Assembly: GCA_963729695.1 (NCBI GenBank)
Contig: CAVSOT010000013.1
Coordinates: 1-64,000, forward strand
Direction: 5' to 3'
DNA length: 64,000 nt
DNA from: PALSA-693 sp963729695
GTDB taxonomy: Bacteria; Actinomycetota; Acidimicrobiia; Acidimicrobiales; Palsa-688
The notes beneath the pieces were generated by a model. That model searched no databases and was not told the DNA's origin. It was given only the letters and a program-made list of their open reading frames with translations. Below, piece by piece: positions 37,788-46,200 of the stretch. Both the position numbers and the translations under genes were made by a program. How positions within the stretch are numbered: the stretch's first letter is position 1; the number at the start of each line of letters is the position of its first letter.

Positions 37788-39584
37788 TCAGCGCAGCGCC
37801 AGGCCACTCACCCCGGCCAGCACGGCGAACCCGACGACGGCCCACGTGATCTGGTCTCCGACATGGCCGCTGTGGAGTCGTCGCAGCCCACCGGTGGCCG
37901 TGGCGAGTGAAGACTGCATCCACTTGCGCGACAGGACAAGTATGGCGACCAACACCGCGCCAGCGGTTTCGGCCAGATCCCCGAACCGGGCTGATAACGT
38001 CGCCGTCGGCACTCGAGGCAATGTCACCCCGATGCGCCGGCCATCGAGCACGGCGGCGTCGTAGGCTCGCTGGTCCGTGAAACCGGCCGCCGCGCTCACC
38101 GCGTGACCGGGGAGGTGGGGAACCAGCCCGAGGCCTAAGGCGGCGGCCAGTAACAGCACGGGGGGAGCGAGCAGAAGGAAGGACCCCCACCCGGCGGCCG
38201 TCTCCGCGGCCGCCTCCGCTGGTGAGAGCTGGTCGGCTGTCTCGCCTCGCCAGACGCGTGCCGTGGCGGCGAGCACGGCGGCGCTCGAGCCGATCACGGT
38301 GACCGCGAAGACACCCTCGACGAGCGAGCCAACCGTACCGGCCGAGGCCACGAGGAGGTCTTTGCCGACCGAGGAGGCAAACGGGGGGAGGTCGGCGAGG
38401 GCCAGTGCGCCGACGACCACGATTCCGGCGGCTACTGCCAATCCTGGACCCTCTCCCCGCATGGGTCGGCCGCCGGTGGCGCGGCTGTAACGGCCGAGTA
38501 CGCCGAGGGCGAGGAATATGGCGGCCTTGGTAAGTCCGTCGCCGATCGCGAGGAGCGCCATGCCGCCGAGGGCACCGGTGTGAAGCAGAGAGAATCCCAA
38601 CAGATAGAGACCCATGTGGGCCACCACGACGAAGGCCATCATGCGGCGGGGATGGCGTTCAACGAGGGACATGGTCGTGGCGACCAAGGCGGTTAGGGTT
38701 CCCAGCGCCGCCAGAACGAGGCGGATTCGATGCTCGGGCGACGAACCGATCGCCCCGGCGAAGACGGTTTCCCAGGTGCGGGCGAGGCCGAAAATGCCGA
38801 GTTCGCTCATGATTCCCGCGAGCAGCACGCACACCGGTGCAGGCGCGGCGCCGTAGGCGTCTGGCAGCCAGAAGTGCCACGGCACCACGGCGGCTTTGAT
38901 CAGGAATGCGGTGGCGAGAAGGGCAAAGGTAACCGCTAGTAGATCATCCGCGGGTCGGCCGGAAAGGGTCCGCCCCATCTCGGCGAGATTGAGAGTTCCC
39001 GTCTTCCCGTAGAGCAGGACCACCCCGGTGAGCATCAGAAGGCCGCCGATGGTGTTGGTGACGCCGAAGTTGAGGGCACCTTGGAGGGGCGCCTCCCGTT
39101 CCGCGTAGTAGCCGGTCAGGATGAACCCGGTGACGGCGACCAACTCGAAAGCGACGAACATGTTGAACAGGTCGCCGGTCCAGACGAAATCGATGCTGGC
39201 GGCGACAAAGACCAATACCAGGGCCGGATACCTGCCGCCGCTGGGGCCGAAAAACCGGCGGGAGTAGACCAAGGCGGCGACGGCGAGGACGCCGGCGAGG
39301 ACCGCCAGGGCACCCCCCACGGCGTCGACGGCGTAGTCGACACCGATTACCGTGCCGTGAACCGGGTGCCATCCCCCGAACCAGTAGACGATGCGCTGGT
39401 GGGCCGACTCGGTCAGAGCGACGGCAGCGAGCACCGTGGTGGCGACGGCCGCGCCTGTGCCCAGCACGTCGCGCGCCGGGCCCGGGAGGTGACGGTTGGC
39501 ACCGGCGAGGACGGCGGCAGCACTAAGCGGAACGACGACCGTGAGGGGCACGATCACGGTCGGCGTGGCGATCGGGCTCACCAC
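37788..39584 (-). CDS. mnhD: Mrp Na+/H+ antiporter subunit D (MnhD)
   Basis: A 598-residue polytopic protein of the NuoL/M/N family that forms the ion-translocating antiporter core. Landmarks are the Glu in FVAFELVAVTGFILTGYY, Lys and His in AFLIKAAVVPWHFWLPDAY and the Lys in DGLTKAAIFLALG. About 14 helices are followed by an extra C-terminal segment of about 100 residues with one more helix (AETAGAVLVAILVL). It is the last gene of the minus-strand mnh operon, and its start overlaps the end of mnhC. It is the only NuoL-type subunit present. Confidence 0.92.
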   Translation of the reverse strand: MVSPIATPTVIVPLTVVVPLSAAAVLAGANRHLPGPARDVLGTGAAVATTVLAAVALTESAHQRIVYWFGGWHPVHGTVIGVDYAVDAVGGALAVLAGVLAVAALVYSRRFFGPSGGRYPALVLVFVAASIDFVWTGDLFNMFVAFELVAVTGFILTGYYAEREAPLQGALNFGVTNTIGGLLMLTGVVLLYGKTGTLNLAEMGRTLSGRPADDLLAVTFALLATAFLIKAAVVPWHFWLPDAYGAAPAPVCVLLAGIMSELGIFGLARTWETVFAGAIGSSPEHRIRLVLAALGTLTALVATTMSLVERHPRRMMAFVVVAHMGLYLLGFSLLHTGALGGMALLAIGDGLTKAAIFLALGVLGRYSRATGGRPMRGEGPGLAVAAGIVVVGALALADLPPFASSVGKDLLVASAGTVGSLVEGVFAVTVIGSSAAVLAATARVWRGETADQLSPAEAAAETAAGWGSFLLLAPPVLLLAAALGLGLVPHLPGHAVSAAAGFTDQRAYDAAVLDGRRIGVTLPRVPTATLSARFGDLAETAGAVLVAILVLSRKWMQSSLATATGGLRRLHSGHVGDQITWAVVGFAVLAGVSGLALR

Positions 39585-39934
39585 GGCAAAGTCCGGTCGC
39601 TGCGAAGATCGTTAGGGTCGAGACTGCCGACCCGCTTGTGGATCTGAACAGCCAGAGCCAGGAGGAGGGCGGACACGGCCGCGCCCAGCACGACATCGGT
39701 GAGCGACAGGGCCTGCATGATGGCGTCGACAGTCGGCCCGGGGTGGGAGCCCAGGTCGACGAATACCGGGTCGTGGCCCCCCCGTACGTAGCCGATTTCG
39801 AGGATGAGCACGTCGGTCGCCGACTGGGTGACCGAGAGGCAGAGCACGAGGTGAATCAGGTTGTGGCTGCTGACCACCCCGTAGAGGCCGACGACGACCA
39901 GCCAGACCACGACCCCGTAAGCGAGGACCGTCAC
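39578..39934 (-). CDS. mnhC: Mrp antiporter subunit C (NuoK-like)
   Basis: A 118-residue three-helix NuoK-like protein: VVVWLVVVGLYGVVSSHNLI, LVLCLSVTQSATDVLILEIG and DAIMQALSLTDVVLGAAVSA. The TQALVLTAIVI-type Glu/Asp helix of MnhC is represented by QALSLTDVVLG. It overlaps mnhB by four bases (ATGA) and mnhD by seven. Part of the monovalent cation/proton antiporter. Confidence 0.9.
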   Translation of the reverse strand: MTVLAYGVVVWLVVVGLYGVVSSHNLIHLVLCLSVTQSATDVLILEIGYVRGGHDPVFVDLGSHPGPTVDAIMQALSLTDVVLGAAVSALLLALAVQIHKRVGSLDPNDLRSDRTLPW

Positions 39935-40689
39935 GGTCTGGCAGGCCGGACGACTTCGGTCTGATCGAGGAACTCCTTGGCCAAGAGAACGAACCCGCCC
40001 GCAACCTCCAAGCCGACCACCGCGTTAAGCAACGGCAGAGTTCCTCCGGAGATGAGGTTGCCCGGGCGGCCGAGGCCGACCACGTTGGTGAGATAGGCGA
40101 CGCCGCCCAGCAGTCCTAGAATCCCGACAAAGACGTACCCTCCCGCCCCGACACCGTCGGCCGCCTCGACAAGGGTGCCCGGCTCGAAACGCTCGACGTT
40201 CGTGTAGCTGGTGGCGAGGTAGATAACGTAGACGGCACTGGCCACCACGACCCCACCCTGAAAACCGCCGCCGGGCGAGACCTGCCCGTGAGTCACCGTC
40301 TCGAGCCCCACCACGAGCAGGAGCGGGGCGATCAAGACGGCCATGAATCCAACAGTGGGGCTGGGCGGCGGGATACGCCGGTTAGGCGCCTCGTCGTCAG
40401 GCAACTTCCGGCTCTCGTCGGCAAGAGGTCGCAGCAGGACCGAGACGCCGGCCACGGCGGCGAAGAGGATGAACTCCTCGAAGAGCGTATCGACACCCCG
40501 GTAGTCGAAGCTGATAGCTGAGACCACGTCGGTGGCATGGCGCTGCGGGACGGACAGCGAGTTCAAGATACGAGCGTAGGCGGAGGCGGGCGCACCGAAA
40601 CCGTGCAGGCCCGCGAGTCCCACTGCCAGGGCCACAGCCATGCCCGCAGCCCCAACGGCGAACATCCATAGTCGTGTCCGAGTAGTCAC
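39931..40689 (-). CDS. mnhB: Mrp antiporter subunit B (MnhB) with MbhE-like N-terminus
   Basis: A 252-residue membrane protein. The C-terminal half has the MnhB core: LETVTHGQVSPGGGFQGGVV and the helices around VFVGILGLLGGVAYL. The N-terminal 90 residues add a segment with DVVSAISFDYRGVDTLFEEF, which corresponds to the MbhE/MnhA C-terminal end found in split Mrp complexes. Its stop and the mnhC start overlap. Together with the MbhD-like protein it supplies what is normally the C-terminal part of subunit A. Confidence 0.88.
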   Translation of the reverse strand: MTTRTRLWMFAVGAAGMAVALAVGLAGLHGFGAPASAYARILNSLSVPQRHATDVVSAISFDYRGVDTLFEEFILFAAVAGVSVLLRPLADESRKLPDDEAPNRRIPPPSPTVGFMAVLIAPLLLVVGLETVTHGQVSPGGGFQGGVVVASAVYVIYLATSYTNVERFEPGTLVEAADGVGAGGYVFVGILGLLGGVAYLTNVVGLGRPGNLISGGTLPLLNAVVGLEVAGGFVLLAKEFLDQTEVVRPARP

Positions 40690-40928
40690 TGCCCGGACCG
40701 GCCGATCTTGGCCAAGCTCAGCAGAACGATCAGCGGCAGCGCCACCGCGCCCACCACGAGCTGGGACAAGGCGACGTCACCCGCCTGCAGGCTCAGATAC
40801 AACGTGGCCAGGCATAACCCGAAGAAGCTGACCACGAACGCCTGCCGCAACGGGTCACGGGTAAACACGACAGCCGTGCCCGACACAGCGACCCACACCA
40901 GGGCCACCGCGATCACCGCCCCTCTCAC
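40686..40928 (-). CDS. MbhD/DUF4040-like antiporter subunit
   Basis: An 80-residue three-helix protein: VIAVALVWVAVSGTAVVF, AFVVSFFGLCLATLYLSLQA and DVALSQLVVGAVALPLIVLL. The QAGDVALSQLVVG segment is the MbhD signature. In most Mrp systems this is a domain at the end of MnhA; here it is a separate gene, overlapping both neighbours by four bases. Confidence 0.85.
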   Translation of the reverse strand: MRGAVIAVALVWVAVSGTAVVFTRDPLRQAFVVSFFGLCLATLYLSLQAGDVALSQLVVGAVALPLIVLLSLAKIGRSGQ

Positions 40929-41245
40929 CGTCGGTCGCTCCCGGCCGACTCAGCACCCGGATCCTCCGCCTGCCGCCGGACCTCGATGGAGCGGGCACAG
41001 GCGTGGGAGACCAACGGACTGGCGAGCACGGTGACCGCGGCCAGGAGGACCGCCGAGGTACCGGACACGTTGAAGCCCTCGCGCGCGACCACGGCGGCAC
41101 AGGCGGCGGCGACACCGAGGGTCGATGCGGGAGTGACGAGGTGGAGGCGGTCCAACGGGTCGTCGAGCACGGCCACCCCCACACACGAAGCCACGATCAC
41201 GGCCAAACCGACGGCGAGCAAGACGACGGCGACCACGTCACCCAA
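40925..41245 (-). CDS. mnhG: Mrp antiporter subunit G (MnhG)
   Basis: A 106-residue protein with three helices (VVAVVLLAVGLAVIVASCVG, TLGVAAACAAVVARE, AVLLAAVTVLASPLVSHACA). DDPLDRLHLVTPASTLG is the MnhG signature. Its stop overlaps the MbhD-like start, and the mnhF stop lies six bases upstream. The charged tail (EVRRQAEDPGAES) is cytoplasmic. Confidence 0.9.
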   Translation of the reverse strand: MGDVVAVVLLAVGLAVIVASCVGVAVLDDPLDRLHLVTPASTLGVAAACAAVVAREGFNVSGTSAVLLAAVTVLASPLVSHACARSIEVRRQAEDPGAESAGSDRR

Positions 41246-41251
41246 CGACGG

Positions 41252-41503
41252 TCACACCCAGCGCTCCAAGAAGCGAGCGAAAGCCAGCGTACCCCCCGTC
41301 GACATAGCGGCCAGGATCGCACCAAGCGAAGCGAGAGCCGGCTCGGCGAAGCCGACCGCAAGGAACAACAAGATCAGCGACTGGACCGTTCCGGTGAGCC
41401 CAATGGCCACCAGGCGGTCCTCGGGACGCCCACGCCAACACACCCAGGCGCACGGACCCAAGGCGACCATCAAGACCAGCACGCCGACAAAGAAGACAAT
41501 CAA
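41252..41503 (-). CDS. mnhF: Mrp antiporter subunit F (MnhF)
   Basis: An 83-residue three-helix protein: LIVFFVGVLVLMVALGPCAW, RPEDRLVAIGLTGTVQSLIL and PALASLGAILAAMSTGGTLA. PEDRLVA matches the GPSxxDRxVAL element of MnhF. The likely start is a TTG at 41503 that overlaps the mnhE stop as TTGA, which fits the tight coupling of the whole operon. Confidence 0.82.
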   Translation of the reverse strand: MIVFFVGVLVLMVALGPCAWVCWRGRPEDRLVAIGLTGTVQSLILLFLAVGFAEPALASLGAILAAMSTGGTLAFARFLERWV

Positions 41504-42138
41504 CCGGCGCCCTCGCTCCGCCTCTCGACGAAGTCGTGCACGGTGGCCACCCCGGTCTCCGCGTCGATGTCGATCACGATCGTGCTGGGCGTGAACGACA
41601 ATAAACCCCCGACCAGGCCGCTTCGCCGAGCCGCAGGCCACCCTCCGCCGCGAATGTCGGTGGCGACACGACGAACGCCGCCCGGCGGGCCGTGCCCCCG
41701 GGCCCGGTGCCACGTGGCGACATAAACGTCGACGGTCTGCCGGCACAGCTGCGGGCCGAGCCGGACGAGTGCACCCGCGTCGGAGCCGCGAAAAGACGGC
41801 ACGGCCCTACCCTCGACGCTGACGAACCACGCGGCGAGAACACCGGCACCCGCAGCCACCAAGCCGGCCAGATTGTCCTGAAGGTCGGCTTGCCCAACCA
41901 GCGCTATCCATACCCCCAAGAGCACACCGAAGGCGACAAAGGCACTGGCGATCAAATACCGAAGAGGCGGACGGGATCCGCCCTCCAGCCCCGCCGGATG
42001 TTTTCGCAGCACCGGGATGACGGTACCTTCGACCCCGGGCACCGTGGGGGATCCCCCGACCCCGCAAACCTCCGGCCAGCGTGGAGCGCAAAGGACGCTG
42101 GGATGCTGGCCCGAACCCTCGAGTTGCTCCCTTTTCAT
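41500..42138 (-). CDS. mnhE: Mrp antiporter subunit E (MnhE)
   Basis: First gene of the mnh operon. The MnhE core covers the last 165 residues: YLIASAFVAFGVLLGVWIAL, AAGAGVLAAWFVSVEGRAVP, RQTVDVYVATWHRARGHGP and TPSTIVIDIDAETGVATVHD. The first 40 residues are not conserved, so the real start may be one of the GTG codons at 42042 or 42012. It lacks any MnhA gene upstream. Confidence 0.86.
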   Translation of the reverse strand: MKREQLEGSGQHPSVLCAPRWPEVCGVGGSPTVPGVEGTVIPVLRKHPAGLEGGSRPPLRYLIASAFVAFGVLLGVWIALVGQADLQDNLAGLVAAGAGVLAAWFVSVEGRAVPSFRGSDAGALVRLGPQLCRQTVDVYVATWHRARGHGPPGGVRRVATDIRGGGWPAARRSGLVGGLLSFTPSTIVIDIDAETGVATVHDFVERRSEGAG

Positions 42139-42227
42139 CGCAGCTCGACGTATCCCGACGACGGATGGGACGCCTTCGAGGTGGCCGCCTTCTGCGCCGA
42201 CGCGTTGGGCGAGGTTCCTTGCCTAGT

Positions 42228-42475
42228 TTAAGGTTGGGAGGCTGGGGAGCGGTTGAAGGCGGCGAGAATGGTGGCGAAACCGCGGTGGCAACGGCTCTCA
42301 AGGCGCCCGCTGGTTGAGACGATGAGTTGCAGGGTTTGTTCGATGATGACGCCTGGTATGTGGCGGAGTTGCCGGATGAGGTGGTGGTCTTCGCGGTTGG
42401 GAGCCGGGGGGAAGCCGCCAGCTCGGAGGTAGACGTCGGCTCGCAGGCTCAGGTTGGCGCGTGCACATGGTTGTG
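42228..42475 (-). pseudogene. Glycosyltransferase C-terminal remnant
   Basis: The minus strand reads ARANLSLRADVYLRAGGFPP, NREDHHLIRQLRHIPGVIIE and STSGRLESRCHRGFATILAA to a stop at 42228. This is the typical end of a family-2 glycosyltransferase (NLSxRAxAYxxAGGF...EDxxLxxRL). Upstream bases up to about 42600 look like the same gene in other frames but cannot be traced. The N-terminal nucleotide-binding part is lost. It lies about 90 bases from mnhE. Confidence 0.7.
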
Positions 42476-42728
42476 GGAACGTCGTCGAAGAGTTGCTTTT
42501 GGGAATCCAGCTCGAATGCTTGGCGAAATTCGGTGCTGGCGGCAGGGCGGCCGAGTTGGACCACGCCGAGTACGTCGTCGGCGCCGCGACGGGCCAAGGC
42601 GCAGCCGGCTGGGTTCGACGCCGTGTCGGCGTCGGTGCTGGCCAGCCACACCGTAGAGGTCGGGTTCCCCGGCCGACGAGGGGTTCGCAGCCTACGGCAC
42701 GCCAGATCCCTACGTTGCACGCGATGAC

Positions 42729-42845
42729 GCCCGACGGGCGGCTATGCCTTGGTGGCCGGCGACGGCGGGGTGTTCACCTACGGTGACGCCGACTTTTACG
42801 GCTCCGTTGAACGTCAGCGCCGATCGACGGTGGGTTGGGCGTCAC
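42729..42845 (+). pseudogene. DGGVF-repeat protein remnant
   Basis: A short stretch reads YALVAGDGGVFTYGDADFYG, one unit of the DGGVF repeat seen in the protein at 8041-9921. One extra base after TPDGG upstream breaks the frame. It is a leftover end of a second repeat protein, directly before the hemerythrin gene. Confidence 0.6.
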
Positions 42846-42866
42846 TTCGGCGGGTATAGCCAGGTC

Positions 42867-43418
42867 GTGGACAACGACGCCGTGGCCGTTCTCGAAAAGG
42901 ACCACTCGACCGTGCAGGATCTCTTCTCCAGGGTGAGCGGCCAGGACGAAGACCGCCCTGCGGTCCTCAAGGAGCTGCTCCGCACGCTGTCTGCCCATGT
43001 GGCCACCGAAAAACAGCTGGTCGTGCCCCTCCTACGCCGGCACGGTGAAGAGGGAAAAGCCCTCGCCGACGAGCTCGGTGGTGAGCACCGCGCCATTGAG
43101 AAACTGGTCGTCCTGGTGGAGCGACGCAAGGTCAACTCGCCGGACGTACCAGATCTTGTCAACGAGCTCTTGGACATCACGGATCGCCATATTGCCCGAG
43201 CCAACGGGCGCCTGTTCGGCTTCCTGCGGGAGACGGTCGACCCGGCCGAACTGGCAGACCTGGGCGAGGCGTTGCGCTCGGATGAGGTTCAACTGCTCTC
43301 CCATCCTCATCCTCACCTCCCCGACACCGGGCCCCTCGCCGTTGTGAGCCGCAAGGCGGCCGCGCTATTCGACCGTGGCCGGGACTCCACAGCCGATCTC
43401 AACCGTTCCAGTTCCTGA
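42867..43418 (+). CDS. Hemerythrin-domain protein
   Basis: A 183-residue HHE cation-binding four-helix bundle, which typically binds a di-iron site for oxygen or NO sensing or iron handling. Ligand candidates are visible in AVLEKDHSTVQDLFSR, SAHVATEKQLVVPLLRRH, GEHRAIEKLVVLVE and ITDRHIARANGRLFGFL. The C-terminal tail with SHPHPHLPDTGP is shared with the other two hemerythrins in this window (59543, 61068). The frame is open from 42744, but a GTG at 42867 matches the domain start. Confidence 0.86.
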   Translation: MDNDAVAVLEKDHSTVQDLFSRVSGQDEDRPAVLKELLRTLSAHVATEKQLVVPLLRRHGEEGKALADELGGEHRAIEKLVVLVERRKVNSPDVPDLVNELLDITDRHIARANGRLFGFLRETVDPAELADLGEALRSDEVQLLSHPHPHLPDTGPLAVVSRKAAALFDRGRDSTADLNRSSS

Positions 43419-43452
43419 CCTCTGAGCCGATGCTCCCGCGGGGTTCGAGCGC

Positions 43453-43673
43453 ATGGTGGTGAGCGTGCTGGGCGGTCTGGCTGCGAGCGTCGTCTGCAAG
43501 CGGGTGGAAGCTCGTCCAATGGTGAGGACGAAACTCCGACCGCCACCCAGCGGCATCGGACTTGGAGCGAAACTCTGGTGGCGGCGCTACTACAAGGGGC
43601 CATTTTCGGATTGGTCAAAGCGGCCGTCGACCGGGCCGGGGCCGCCGGCTTCGAACGGGCTACCGGGACCTGA
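43453..43673 (+). pseudogene. DUF4235 membrane protein remnant
   Basis: From the ATG at 43453 the protein reads VVSVLGGLAASVVCKRV. It is then shifted, and from about 43516 it continues NGEDETPTATQRHRTWSETL, VAALLQGAIFGLVKAAVDRA, GAAGFERATGT-stop (43671-43673). This is a DUF4235 protein (WKLV...W.E.L.AAALQGAIFGLVKAAVDR) with an indel after the first helix. The family is small and confined mainly to actinobacteria; its function is unknown. Confidence 0.8.
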
Positions 43674-43801
43674 CCAGGTGATGAATAGCACCCTCGTTTC
43701 TGAAAACGCGGCGGCGGGTAGTAGGTCAGCGTCATCTTGGCGGCGTGCAGAAGAAACTGTCGGACCCAGTCGGGCGCCCTCGGGCACCAAGCCGAAAGGG
43801 A

Positions 43802-43896
43802 CTCGAGCACGATCCCCAGCTGAGACAGGATGCCCGAGAGACAAGCAAGAAAACGAGGGGCAGGGCGTCGAACGGGACCTCGAAAAGGAGTGGTGA
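43802..43896 (+). pseudogene. Small charged protein, frameshifted copy
   Basis: Reads LEHDPQLRQDARE, then after one indel QENEGQGVERDLEKEW-stop. The intact relative at 52216 reads MEQDPQLKQDAEKEAEKEGQ, LEGDLKKDL. Both are tiny acidic/basic proteins with the DPQLxQDA and EGQxxExDLxK motifs. The stop is four bases before the ATG of the YtxH-like gene. Confidence 0.6.
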
Positions 43897-43899
43897 GAA

Positions 43900-44403
43900 A
43901 TGCGGAAAAGCATGTTTCTGGTGGGCGCCGGCATCGGTTTCATCCTCGGATCGCGAAGCGGTCGGGGCCCATACCAGCAGCTGGAGTCCAAGGTGCGCGA
44001 AATCACCCGCCGCCCCGAAGTCCGCAACAAGGTCGAACAGCTCAAAGACACAGCCAAGGACCAAGCGGCGGCGGCCGCGCAGAAGAAGACGAGTCGCTCC
44101 CAGGCCGCAGCCGGCGACAGCCCCGTCACTCCGCCCACCCCTACACCCCAGTCCTACGCCGACCCTCAAGACCTGCAGTTCAGCACCGCCGCCGCCCGGA
44201 AAGAAGAGATCGTCGACGACCTCCTCGCACAGGGCGTGCCCCCCGCCGACATGGCACAAAAGGAAGAAGAGCTACGTGAAGCCGGGGCGTTGCACGAGCC
44301 GCCGGCCGGCAACAAGGCGAAACCAGCCAAAACGGCTGACCCCACCGGTCGGCGGCCGGTCGCAGACAAGCAACAACATGACGGAGACAGAGGTGACGGG
44401 TGA
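43900..44403 (+). CDS. YtxH-like membrane-anchored protein
   Basis: A 167-residue protein with one N-terminal helix (SMFLVGAGIGFILGSRSGRG) containing the GxxxGxxxG pattern of YtxH/general-stress proteins. A coiled-coil-like charged region follows (LESKVREITRRPEVRNKVEQ), then a Pro/Ala-rich linker and a helical segment EEIVDDLLAQGVPPADMAQK. AAAAGGAG precedes the ATG. Its last codon overlaps the next small gene by four bases (GTGA). A stress or envelope role is inferred only from the family. Confidence 0.78.
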   Translation: MRKSMFLVGAGIGFILGSRSGRGPYQQLESKVREITRRPEVRNKVEQLKDTAKDQAAAAAQKKTSRSQAAAGDSPVTPPTPTPQSYADPQDLQFSTAAARKEEIVDDLLAQGVPPADMAQKEEELREAGALHEPPAGNKAKPAKTADPTGRRPVADKQQHDGDRGDG

Positions 44404-44567
44404 CGAGATCAACAGACGATCATGGTGGCAACGGGACGGACCCGGACCCGACCAGTCAGGCCCAGGAGTCGACAAAGCCAACCCCGTCCACCGGTGCGAA
44501 GAAGGGCGGTCACCCGACCGGGGTGGACCAGGCGATCGAGAACCGCAAGAACGACCCACCGGCGTGA
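44400..44567 (+). CDS. Small hydrophilic protein (55 aa) between YtxH-like and HAD genes
   Basis: GTG at 44400 overlaps the YtxH-like stop as GTGA, and its own TGA (44565-44567) overlaps the GTG of the HAD gene the same way. The product is charged and Gly/Pro/Thr-rich (STGAKKGGHPTGVDQAIENR) with no hydrophobic core. No homologue is recognised. The double overlap is good evidence that it is a real, translationally coupled gene. Confidence 0.6.
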   Translation: MTRSTDDHGGNGTDPDPTSQAQESTKPTPSTGAKKGGHPTGVDQAIENRKNDPPA

Positions 44568-45227
44568 CGACGCTTCGGGCCGGAGTCCTCTTCGACGTAG
44601 ACGGGACCCTCGTCGACACCAACTATCTCCACACCTTGGCCTGGTCTCGAGCCTTCCGCGATGTGGGCGAGTGGGCCCCCATGAACGCCATCCACCGCCT
44701 GGTCGGAATGGGCGGCGACCAACTCGTCCCAAAGCTGCTGGGTCGGGACTGTCCCAACGCCGAGCGCGGCCCGGGCGGACCGGTATCGCGAACTCCTAGA
44801 CGACGTCCATGCCTTCCCTGCCGCCAGGGACCTCCTGCGTCAGCTTCACGCCCAAGGGGTGGCAGTGGTGCTGGCCACCTCGAGTCCCGCCGATGAACTC
44901 ACCGCCGTCCTCAGCCACCTCGACGCCGACGACGCCATCGACGCCCAGACCACTGCCGACGATGTCAAGGAGTCGAAACCGGCCCCCGAGGTATTCGCGG
45001 CGGCCATGAAGTCAGGCGCCGTCGACCCCGCCCGGGTGTTGGCCATCGGCGACTCCGTCTGGGACGTTCAAGGTGCCAGGGCGGCGGGAATTGGGTGCAT
45101 TGGAGTCGAAACCGGAGGGTTCAGCCAGCACGAGCTCAGCCAGGCAGGGGCCCTGCGCGTATACCGGGACGTCAAAGAGGTGCTGGACCAACTACACACC
45201 AGCCCTCTCGCCTCCTTGCTCCGATGA
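44564..45227 (+). pseudogene. HAD-family hydrolase (phosphoglycolate phosphatase-like), one frameshift
   Basis: A haloacid dehalogenase phosphatase. The first frame has motif I, GVLFDVDGTLVDTNYLHTL. After one extra base near 44765 the protein continues ADRYRELLDDVHAFPAARDL, LHAQGVAVVLATSS (motif II), KESKPAPEVFAAAM (motif III Lys) and LAIGDSVWDVQGARAAGIG (motif IV), ending at 45227. Full length is about 221 residues, so apart from one base it is complete. It is the third gene of an overlapping trio. Substrate unknown. Confidence 0.87.
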
Positions 45228-45463
45228 AGACCTCCTGTCGCCGCGACCCGCTCCCGACGGCCATCTACGCGCCGTCACTCGAATATGTATCAACGCGACA
45301 GCAATCGGCGACCGACGCAAGCTTCGGCGCACCCCGGACGGCAGGTCCTAGTTCAGCGGTGCGCAGACGCGCCTGGGGTGACTGACCACAAGGGCTCCTC
45401 CAGTTCGACAGGGTCGAAACCGTGAGGCTCGTTGAGCCCCTCCCCGCGCTAGTGGATCCCCTC

Positions 45464-45900
45464 CTACACCCTCACACTCCGCTCATGTCCGAAGTACCCC
45501 TTTGACCGCCGATGAGGCCCAGTTGAGGTGGTCGTTGGTTTCGGCCAGGGTGACGCATTCGGCAGCGACCACTTGGGCCTGCCGCGGGGCTGCCGACGGC
45601 TCGGGCTAGTTCGATGGCCTGGACGAGAGCCAGACCGGTGTGGCGGACGACTCTGCGGCCGGGGGTGTCGGCGCCCGGATCCAGTCCGAACGACTCCAAT
45701 GCCCCTTCGACGAGCTCGACGTGGTGGGTGGTCTGCTCGTGGTACTGCTCCCAATTCCTTGCGAAGATCATCGTTGGTAGCGCAGCCGAGCGCGGTCTTG
45801 TCGACCTCGACCCGCGCCTAGCTCGGTTTCCAGCGCCTGGTCGAGCAGGTCACGAAGTGTTGCTCGGCCACGGCCAACAGGTTCTCCTCAGCGGAGTAGT
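45464..45900 (-). pseudogene. Ferritin-like protein remnant
   Basis: The minus strand gives VHYYSAEENLLAVAEQHF near 45880-45905, then (from 45771) NWEQYHEQTTHHVELVEGAL, ESFGLDPGADTPGRRVVRHT and ALVQAIELARAVGSPAA. After another shift it gives QVVAAECVTLAETNDHLNWA. This matches ferritin-like domain proteins of actinobacteria (HVELVExxMxxxGLDPxADTPGRRVVRH). At least two indels, and no intact end. Confidence 0.65.
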
Positions 45901-46200
45901 AGTGCACAAGCACTACCCAAAGATTGGAGTGGTCACACCAGCTGTCTGGCGAGGCTCGGCCCACCCCGCGGCCCCCCGTCGGCCGACCCTCGAGCAGCAG
46001 TCCCGACTTGCCGCCTGCCACCCTGGGGCACGGCTTGTGCGGAATGAAGGATCGAGACGGATCCGCCCCGCCTGGGATACCTCGGCGCGGGATGACCAGC
46101 CGACCGAAGCGCTGGGTGCGATAGCCGTGAAGCATGCGCTACGCAAGTGGCCGGCCCGGGACCCCGTTCTATGCCTCGCCGACGAGCAGCGAACGCTTGT

